Part shown: positions 56,871-64,000 of the stretch, one piece after another
How the letters are laid out: the number at the start of each line of letters is the position of its first letter
How positions within the stretch are numbered: position 1 is the stretch's first letter
Assembly (NCBI GenBank): GCA_029449235.1
Contig: JANATG010000014.1
Coordinates: 1,426,001-1,490,000, forward strand
DNA length: 64,000 nt
Source: Linnemannia schmuckeri
Taxonomy: Eukaryota; Mortierellomycota; Mortierellomycetes; Mortierellales; Mortierellaceae
Direction of reading: 5' to 3'
Position numbers and translations under genes: made by a program
The notes under the pieces: generated by a model
What the model saw: only the letters and a program-made list of their open reading frames with translations
The model's database searches: none
Told to the model about the DNA's origin: nothing

Positions 56871-58511
56871 CTACATTGGAACTCCTGCTTCGGTCAAAAT
56901 TGCGATAGCGTTGGTTGCTGCAATGGCTGTACTGGAATCAGACTTGGATTGCTCGATAACATCACGGAGCTGCTTCTCGAAATCGGGGCTCTGTTTCACT
57001 CGCTCGCTCAAGAAATGAATAACGGACGGTTCTTGAAGAAGGCTGCGTGTGAAAAGGGCACCCTGAGGATCGAGTAGCTGGACGTCGGAACGTTCGGAAT
57101 CCAGCTGCGAAGACGCCCAGTCGTCTTGATCACCGTCGCCGTTGTGGTCAAAGATTGAACAAGAGAAAAAAAATTCGAGTAGAGACCGGTGGATAAACTG
57201 GTGGTGGCTTCCAGAACGGGATAATGGGCACAGGGCGCGCAAAACTCGGACTACGGGGTCGTCGTGTGTGAAAAAATCTGCCTTCCAGGTGTCTTTGTGT
57301 CTGTGGTGAATGTACTGAACTACTGGGTTGCCGTCCTGCTTGTCAAAGATTTCTTGCGCCAGCTGTGAAGAATACCAAGATCCCATAGATTCAACACCCG
57401 CGTCTAGAATCATTTCGAGCGCCATGCGATCATCGTCGTAGAGGGAGCAGCTTTCTAGGCGAAGTCTGTTGACATCAAGCCAACTCTTCACAAAGTACTC
57501 GAAAAGTTGACTCCTAGTGACATTAATGCTGGATGGGTCCTGTTGACTCTTTGTGATACGTGGCAACGCGTCCAAGGCTAGAGTCAAGAGGAACGGGTTC
57601 TTGACAAGGTCCATGAGGTTGGGGATCGTGGTCAGCGTGGTCATGTAGTCGGCGACAGTCCAAGGATGTGACAAAGAGCCTGACGCGAATGAGACCGAGC
57701 GATCAATATCGAGTGAGACCCAACGGGCGACATAGTCTTTGACTTGCTCATCTAGGAGTGGTACGATCATGACTTCCTGGAAAAGGTCAAGGCGAGGTTC
57801 ACTATAATAACCATCGAGCTGGGGGACGAAGCTATCCAGATATTCGGGACTCAAGAACTGGGTTCGGCAGGAAACAATCATCTTGACCTGCCATCCGTCC
57901 TGTCGATTGAGTCGATTTGTTGTGTGGAGATTCGTGACTTGCTGGCTCTCGTCGTATCCGTCGCAGATGAGGATGAACTGACGGTGCATCTTCATATCCT
58001 GAATCTCGTCGTCAGAGAAATTGAGATGCAGTAGCTGTGTCTTTATCATGTTTTGGTCGGGTCGCTCAATGGTGGGAAGGTTGATGAACAGTGGAATGGG
58101 GTCACTACTGTTGTAGTTGGCCCAGAGGCGGTGCTCCAGTTTCCGACAGAATGTTGTCTTTCCTGATCCCGAGTCACCGAGAATTAGCAGGACCTGACGG
58201 TCACTGTCCAAAAACTCGTGAACCTTTTTCATGAGAGGAAAAATATCGTCGTGTTCGGCTTGGAGGCTGGCTTTAGCCATGGTAGGAATGTAGATGGGCA
58301 TATGCTCTTCCTTGAGTTTACATAGCCGGAAACTGACGAGACTGCATTCAACTTGACTGGTTATTTCGTCGATCGTCCGTTGGGGTGAGAGAACTGGTGA
58401 ATAGGCTGAAGAACAATTAAAGTCCAACTCGCTGTGGCGGACCAATTGCGTGGCCAGGTTGTCAGGGCCTTGAACAGCTGCCGGTCTAGCGTGGATGACT
58501 GGCTTGGACAT
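56871..58511 (-). CDS. NACHT-domain NLR-like NTPase, single exon, no repeat sensor
   Basis: An uninterrupted frame of 546 residues. After an N-terminal linker (1-70) comes IPTMAKASLQAEHDDIFPLM, then a NACHT module: Walker A ILGDSGSGKTTF (about 110-121), PIPLFINLPTIERPDQ, Walker B FILICDGYDESQQ (about 179-191), VKMIVSCRTQFLSPEYLDSF, and the family segment YMTTLTTIPNLMDLVKNPFL. The helical tail contains FIHRSLLEFFFSCSIFDH and VIHFLSERVKQSPDFEKQLR, and ends NAIAILTEAGVPM. All segments align with the pseudogene at 59.2-64.0 kb. There the same point (ITVLVQAGVQFNGADL) continues into pentapeptide and WD40 repeats, while here a TAG follows. The upstream ARM-like region of the neighbour is also absent. 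NACHT NTPases of fungi act as intracellular sensors and in allorecognition or cell death (family knowledge); what this shortened form does is unknown. Codons and motifs look intact, so it is probably expressed. Confidence 0.85.
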   Translation of the reverse strand: MSKPVIHARPAAVQGPDNLATQLVRHSELDFNCSSAYSPVLSPQRTIDEITSQVECSLVSFRLCKLKEEHMPIYIPTMAKASLQAEHDDIFPLMKKVHEFLDSDRQVLLILGDSGSGKTTFCRKLEHRLWANYNSSDPIPLFINLPTIERPDQNMIKTQLLHLNFSDDEIQDMKMHRQFILICDGYDESQQVTNLHTTNRLNRQDGWQVKMIVSCRTQFLSPEYLDSFVPQLDGYYSEPRLDLFQEVMIVPLLDEQVKDYVARWVSLDIDRSVSFASGSLSHPWTVADYMTTLTTIPNLMDLVKNPFLLTLALDALPRITKSQQDPSSINVTRSQLFEYFVKSWLDVNRLRLESCSLYDDDRMALEMILDAGVESMGSWYSSQLAQEIFDKQDGNPVVQYIHHRHKDTWKADFFTHDDPVVRVLRALCPLSRSGSHHQFIHRSLLEFFFSCSIFDHNGDGDQDDWASSQLDSERSDVQLLDPQGALFTRSLLQEPSVIHFLSERVKQSPDFEKQLRDVIEQSKSDSSTAIAATNAIAILTEAGVPM

Positions 58512-59149
58512 GTTCGTTCAGGGGACGTAGGTTCCGAATGCAAAGGGAATCTGATGAACAAAAACTATGAATGAGTAAAGAGGGAGGATGTTGGTGGGAG
58601 TTGTCTGATGTCAAAAACAAAAAGGTGATGTCGATGTGTTTTATGAGAGAGAGAATGAATGTGAAGGGTATGAAGGAAAGGAAGGAAGAAGCGCAAAAAG
58701 ATATTTCAGCCCTGCGCCTGGCCATCTCTTTACATCCAAATGTGACGCACAAGAAAGATGACAATAGTATGTCCTGCTCATCATTGGATACAAAGCAATG
58801 AAATCAGGCATTGGCTTTTGCGCATGAATTTCGCTGTCCCCCAAAAGAACGACATACCGCGTCTCCCTTTCCGTTACCATCTAGATCAAAGATAATAACA
58901 ACCAACCAAAACATAAGATGCCTGGGCAACAATCAACACACGAAATTAAGACTGTCAGGAATGCGTGCCTGAGTCTCCGCAAATCTTATCATTTGATCAA
59001 CCAGTCAGCGTTCGCCGGCGATCACTCTTATTTTTGTCCTTTCATGTGACCAGATGTTATCCGGATACAAGTACCAGCGCAGTAATCTCTCGGTTCAAAG
59101 TCATAGCATTGACCCTCCTGATCCCGATATTTTACTCAATCTCTCTACT
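58512..59149. promoter_or_regulatory. Upstream region of the NACHT gene
   Basis: About 640 bp between the NACHT start and the 3' end of the WD40 pseudogene on the same strand. It must contain the NACHT promoter. No gene was seen. No sequence resembling the missing ARM-like N-terminus was found. Confidence 0.5.
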
Positions 59150-59151
59150 CA

Positions 59152-62100
59152 CTACATACTCCATCCATCTTCTTCTGCCAGCAAAGATTCCTCATCAAGG
59201 GCACCCGGCTGGACCAGCAACTTGCGGTTGACAGTGCTCAATCCAACGGTATCCTTGAACCGAAGATCCATGACACATAGTCGTCCAACATTAGACCCCC
59301 AAACCATCTCAATAGCAAAAATTCCCTCATCATCAACAGAGAATCGCCACACTCGAAGGGACCCATCTCCACCGCCCGTGACAAACTCCATCGACACAAC
59401 CGGGTTCCAAGTGATCGTTGACACTGGCAAGGAAAACCTGCGGATCAAGGAGATACACGACCAACTCTCCCCTTTGCCACTTTCTGCTACTGATTGCTGA
59501 CGCCACAAGCGAACTATATTGTCGGCACTGGCAGATACGATCCATTGTCCGCAAGACGAGAAGGCCGTCCGTGCGCTCATACCCGCGTCCAGTTTCGCAG
59601 CCGGCTCGTCGGAATGGATGTCCCATAGGAAGATCAAGAAATTTGCGCCGCCGATTGCGAGCCGCTTGCCATCGGGTGAGTAGGTCAATTATGTGGGCAT
59701 CTCCTTGTCCTTCATAACCCAAGACTTGACGAGGCATCTTGTTTGTCAGTTGTAAACATGAACTGCGCCATTCATCCTGCCAACCGCAAACTGAAGTCCC
59801 GACAGCGAGAACGCTATGCTGCAGGCGAACGCGTCTGGAACGTCGGAAATATCATAGAGACACTCTGCAGTTTGCGTGTCCCACAGACGTATAGTCTTAT
59901 CCTTACTGGCAGAGAGCACCCAACGACCGCATGGTGAATATATTACACGAACTATACTCTGCCTATGCTCTGTCAAAATGGACCCTGCAGCACCAGATGG
60001 AAGATCCCAAAGTTGGATCATCCTGCCGCCGGTACAGGTCGCGATTTGGTTGCCTTTGTGAGCAAGCGCCACTGACCAGAACATATGGGATGGTAAAGTA
60101 ATAGAAAGGTTAGTTCTTGTTGAAGAGTCAAGTCGTCGAACTACTCCGTCATGACCAATAACGAAGAGAGAAGAACCATCGGATGTATAAAAAACGTCAA
60201 GGACTCGGCCCCTGTAATCCTGCAGCTCCGAACTGGACCCCGTTGCTCTGAAATCCCATAGTCGAATGGCACAATCGGCACCAACTGTTACCAGTTGTAG
60301 GTCATCAGGGGAGAAGGCAACTCCATTGACATGACCCGTATGTTCGAAAAAGGTGGACACAAGGGTGCCGGAAGACATATCCCACAATGTTGCAGTACGA
60401 TCCCGACCTGCAGAAGCAAGCCACTGACCATCGGCAGAAAACGCTATACTAGCAACGCTGTAATTGTGACAAGCAAGACAGTACTGACAATTCCTGATGA
60501 TGTATCCCAAAGCTGCATAGGGCCTTTCTCGTGACCAGAGGCAAGTCGTTGGCCATTCGGAGCCAAGGCAAGAGACACCACCGATCCATGAGGAGAAGTC
60601 CATATAGCGCCCAGCTTTCCTGTCTGTGCGTCCCAGAATCGAAGCGTCACATCACGACTTCCTGACACAAGTTCCTGACCATCCGGCGAATATCTGGCAC
60701 AATTGACAACATCGGTGTGACCCTCCAACACAAATACACTCTCGCCAGTCTCTGTGATCCAAACCCGCACAGACTTGTCGTTCTTGTCACCCGCTGAAGC
60801 AATTTGCTTCTCACATGACGAGAATGCGACCGATATCACCCTGTCAATTGGACCATCCATGACAAATATCATCTTGCCACTGGTACAATCCCACAACCGC
60901 ACTGTCCAATCCCACAACCGCACTGTCCAATCCCACAACCGCACTGTCCAATCCCTACTCCCCGATACGATGCGTTGGCCGTCGGGAGAAAAGGTGAGGC
61001 TAACAACGAGATCATCATGCCCGCATAGCTGACGGATTTGCTCCCAAGTAGCGGTATCGTAAAATATGATCTCTTCATAACTCAGTCCAACTGCCAATAT
61101 CTTGCCGCAAGGTGAGTAAGCACAAGATTCGACACCTTGTTCGTGCTCCAAGAATGGGATCTCTCCAAACTGAATGTCATCCAGCTGGGCATTACTGATA
61201 TCCGCCTGTCTCAGCCAGCTTCGCACAAGATGGATTCTTCTCAGATCGGCGCCTTGTAATTGGGCAGAGTCGAACTGACCACCTGAGAGATTGGCCCCTG
61301 GAATGCGGACACGTCGAAGATCGGCTCCATTAAACTGAACTCCAGCTTGGACCAAGACAGTTATGGCGTTGGCGGCAGCGGTGGATGCACTGGGGTCGGT
61401 CTTGGACAGCTGGACAGCAGCAAGGAGTCTCTTTTCAAAGTCGGGATTCTGCTTTACTCGCTCTCATAGAAACTGGATGACTGACGACTTCTTGACGAGC
61501 TTGTGTGTGAACAAGGGTCCATTTGGGTCGAGCGGCTGACCATCAGGGGATCCGGTCTCTGGTTGCAGAGCAAACTCATCCTCATCTTCATGGGTGTCGG
61601 GATCAAAAAACGGTGCGCGAGAAGAAATACTCCAGGATCGACTGATGAATAAAACGGAACAGACCATCGGTGCGGGTTAATGGACTCGACTCTCGTAAAA
61701 GACAGACCTCTGGTACTGGACTAAAGAATTCGACCTTCCACGAAGCCTTGTCTCTGAGATGTGTATACTAGACGACCGGGTTTCCTTTCTGTTTCTCAAA
61801 GATCTCCAGCGCCAGTCTTTTGGAATAGTCGACACCATTCAAGTAAATCCTGCCTTCACGAGCTGTTCCAAAGTGGCGCGATCCTTGACAGATAGGGTGT
61901 TGTTCTCGAGACTTCGCTTGTTGACCTCCAGCCAGTGCACAACAAAAATTTTGTACAGCAGAACGCGGGTGAGCTTGATAGTCGATAGATCGTGCCTACC
62001 CTTGATTGAATCCGGCAATGCTTCCAAGGCAAGGGTGAAGAGGAAAGGGTTTTTGACAAGGTCCATTAGATTGGGGATGGTGGTGAGCTTGTCCATGTAG

Positions 62101-64000
62101 TCGTGTGTGGTCCAGGTACGCGGCTCCAAGGGGACATACTGGTCAACATAGCTCTCGATCTGACCCTTTGAAAAGGGAGCAATGACGACCTCTTGGAAGA
62201 GATTGGTAGAAAAACGGCTATTGTTACCTCCGCTTTGAGGCATGAACCGGCTGCGGTAATCTGACCGAGATACTGGCTCCTACAGCTGATGATCATCTTG
62301 ACATTCCACTGTCCTGTCTGATTCAGCATGTTGGTACGGTGAAGGTTGATCAATTGCTGACTCTTGTCGCATCCATCACAGATGAGAATAAACCGCTGAT
62401 GCAGCTTCATCTCACGGATCTGGTCGTCGTCAAAGTTGTGGTACTTGAGCTGCTGCGCAATCATGACCTGATCGGGTAGATCGATGGCGGGAAGGTTAAT
62501 GAACAGAGGGATGGGCTTACCGCTCTTGTATGCCTGCAAGAGCTCGGACTCAAGATGGGTGTTGAAAGTTGACTTTCCAGATCCAGAGTCACCCAAGATC
62601 AACATAACCTGGCGGTCGCTGGCCAAGAACTCTTGCACCTTGTCCATGAGCGGGAAGAGATCGTCGTCTTTGGCTTGGAGATTGGCCTTTGCTATGGGCG
62701 GGATGTATATGGATAGACGTGCCTCTTGGAGGCGTTGCATTCGGAGCCTGTACAAATCATAATCGACATCAGGGAATTCTTGCACCTTGACAAGGATTGG
62801 AGGTACGTTGGGGACTGGGGGATGAGCCCTCAATGGGTAAGGATGTTGTTGCCCAGAGATTTTGTCCGCAGTGATCTTCTGCAGCAAAATGGCAGCAGTG
62901 GCAGAGACGGCCTGTTCATAGTTGGTGCTCAGCTTATCGATGATGGTTAGCATCCATGGGTTGATACTCCCGTCTTGACCCCAGTCTCCATCGTCCTTGT
63001 AGAATTGACCAAGTAGGCCAATGGCCTGCTGACGAGTGGCAATATCCCAGACGGTGTCGGATGCGATCTCGCCCAACAGCTGGCAGATCCCCATTGGGAT
63101 AACGGATCGCTGCGGCACGGCGCTTTGCAGATTAACTCTTTCAGATCCTTCTACTGACCGGCTTGGGCAAGTGCATAGGCGGCGCGTATGGCAGAGTATC
63201 AGGGCCGCTTCTTGCCAGACGCATATCCTTCCTTTAGGCTATCAAAAACACCCTGGCCGCTCTCCATTAGCGAGCACACTCCATCGTAGACAGTACCAGC
63301 GATCTGAACGATGCTGCCAAGTGACTCTTGTAGACTACTGAGTCCTTCGAGGATGGGGGTGAGATCCAGTTTGACTACTCCAGCAACCCTCATTAAACTA
63401 CTGCCGATACCGGCCGAGTAGCGGAGCACAGCTTGAAGAGGAGTCTCGTTGTCGGGGACATACTGGAGCGCCTGCAAGGCGTAGCATGCTTGGTACATGA
63501 AATATGGATCGGAGTTGCCCCTGAGGCTAGAGAGCACTTCGGACAATGGCTCATTTTCTTGGATGCGATCCAAATCCTTGACCTTGTGGTCAGCCATGAC
63601 ATCGAGGATTCTGGAGACGGCCAGAGTGAGGTTGTATGGGTGCTCAGTGGACTGTTGGTAGGTGCTCTGCATGCGAGTTCTAATGGTGCTGAGACTTTTT
63701 ACTAAATCTTCAGCATCAAGGAAACCCGGGGATACTGACTGAACCAATTGAACAAAATCCTGGAGAAAATTGACATCCAGGATACAAGCGTCGTCAAATA
63801 CAGAGATGAAGCATGACAGCAGCTTGCGATAGTGCTCCCGGTCAAGGATAGGTCCCAGAGCGACGATCTCAATAATCTCGTCCGAGGTCTTAAATGCATC
63901 CTTGACAAACTCCTCTGCCATCTCGGCGGCCAGTTCTCGCAGATGATCCTGTTCCGTCGTATCCTTCTTCATTTCTTCCAGCCACTCAAATTCTGTCTTG
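59152..64000 (-). pseudogene. ARM-NACHT-pentapeptide-WD40 (NLR-like) gene, multiply broken, 5' end outside window
   Basis: Read from the right edge, the open frame starts before position 64000. ARM-like helical region (63997-63199; SDEIIEIVALGPILDREHYR, HPYNLTLAVSRILDVMADHK) to TGA 63201-63199; TAG 63153-63151; one-base deletion near 63097; then LLGEIASDTVWDIATRQQAI and NACHT: LILGDSGSGKSTF, IPLFINLPAIDLPDQ, FILICDGCDKSQQ. Further lesions: a frameshift near 62262, a stop/shift near 61845, TAG 61770-61768 (its neighbour has Gln here), a frameshift near 61605 and TGA 61466-61464. Pentapeptide repeats follow (AGVQFNGADLRRVRIPGANL, then FDSAQLQGADLRRIHL), then WD40 repeats (61170-59152) with a frameshift near 60480, TGA 59748-59746 and TAA near 59693. 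The final segment ends DTVGLSTVNRKLLVQPGALD, then EEDGWSM. At least ten lesions exclude a full product. Confidence 0.85.
60893..60955. repeat. 21-bp unit tandem triplication inside a WD40 repeat
   Basis: The unit CAATCCCACAACCGCACTGTC (shown here as its first 20 bases, CAATCCCACAACCGCACTGT) occurs three times head to tail and adds DWTVRLW copies in frame within the WD40 pseudogene. Copies are identical, so the expansion is recent. Confidence 0.9.

Noticed and set aside
1..64000. CRISPR arrays, operons, ribosome binding sites, prophage or attachment sites
   Set aside because: The DNA is eukaryotic with spliced genes; no regularly spaced direct repeats or bacterial signals were seen.

Overview
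The window is nuclear DNA from a filamentous fungus. Genes are split by short GT..AG introns (about 50-330 nt, one near 820 nt) and encode clearly eukaryotic proteins. The gene content suggests an early-diverging lineage, most likely Mortierellomycota: ARM-NACHT-pentapeptide-WD40 proteins, many F-box/LRR-type relics, Q/N-rich low complexity and long poly-A/T tracts in introns and flanks. The placement is inference from gene style; no rRNA or marker gene is present.

Region by region. 0-11.3 kb is a dense housekeeping block: GET1 (-), an RBM25-like splicing factor (+, divergent from GET1), an SZRD1-like SUZ-domain protein (-), and an HSPA12-type Hsp70 with a prion-like N-terminus (-). 11.3-18.2 kb is gene-poor: a long CA microsatellite, decayed unidentified coding sequence, and a broken DD34E Tc1/mariner-class transposase. 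18.3-20.0 kb holds a detached WD40 half of an NLR-like gene. 20.9-30.3 kb holds a DUS4-type tRNA-dihydrouridine synthase (+), a 1421-residue Q-rich Myb/SANT protein (-) and a RING-CH membrane E3 ligase (-). 30.8-37.1 kb is a graveyard of at least four F-box/LRR-type pseudogenes plus one decayed Q/P-rich gene. 38.3-47.6 kb is one 12-exon gene for a 2456-residue hybrid histidine kinase (pseudokinase, GAF, PAS, HisKA, HATPase, pseudo-receiver, receiver). 47.6-54.5 kb is sparse: a three-exon hypothetical gene and a decayed unknown gene. 54.6-56.3 kb encodes a DEK_C-SWIB chromatin protein (+). 56.9-64.0 kb is an NLR-like locus: an apparently intact single-exon NACHT protein that stops where its neighbour's pentapeptide repeats begin, followed upstream on the same strand by a heavily broken ARM-NACHT-pentapeptide-WD40 pseudogene that runs off the right edge.

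The intact genes serve tail-anchored protein insertion, splicing, mRNA/protein quality control, tRNA modification, ubiquitination and phosphorelay signalling; they do not form one pathway. The most notable material is the birth-and-death record of two large repeat-protein families (NACHT-WD40 and F-box/LRR) and several unusual domain fusions. Exon boundaries were derived by hand from splice motifs, reading-frame continuity and remembered family motifs; every multi-exon model given as complete keeps frame from ATG to stop.
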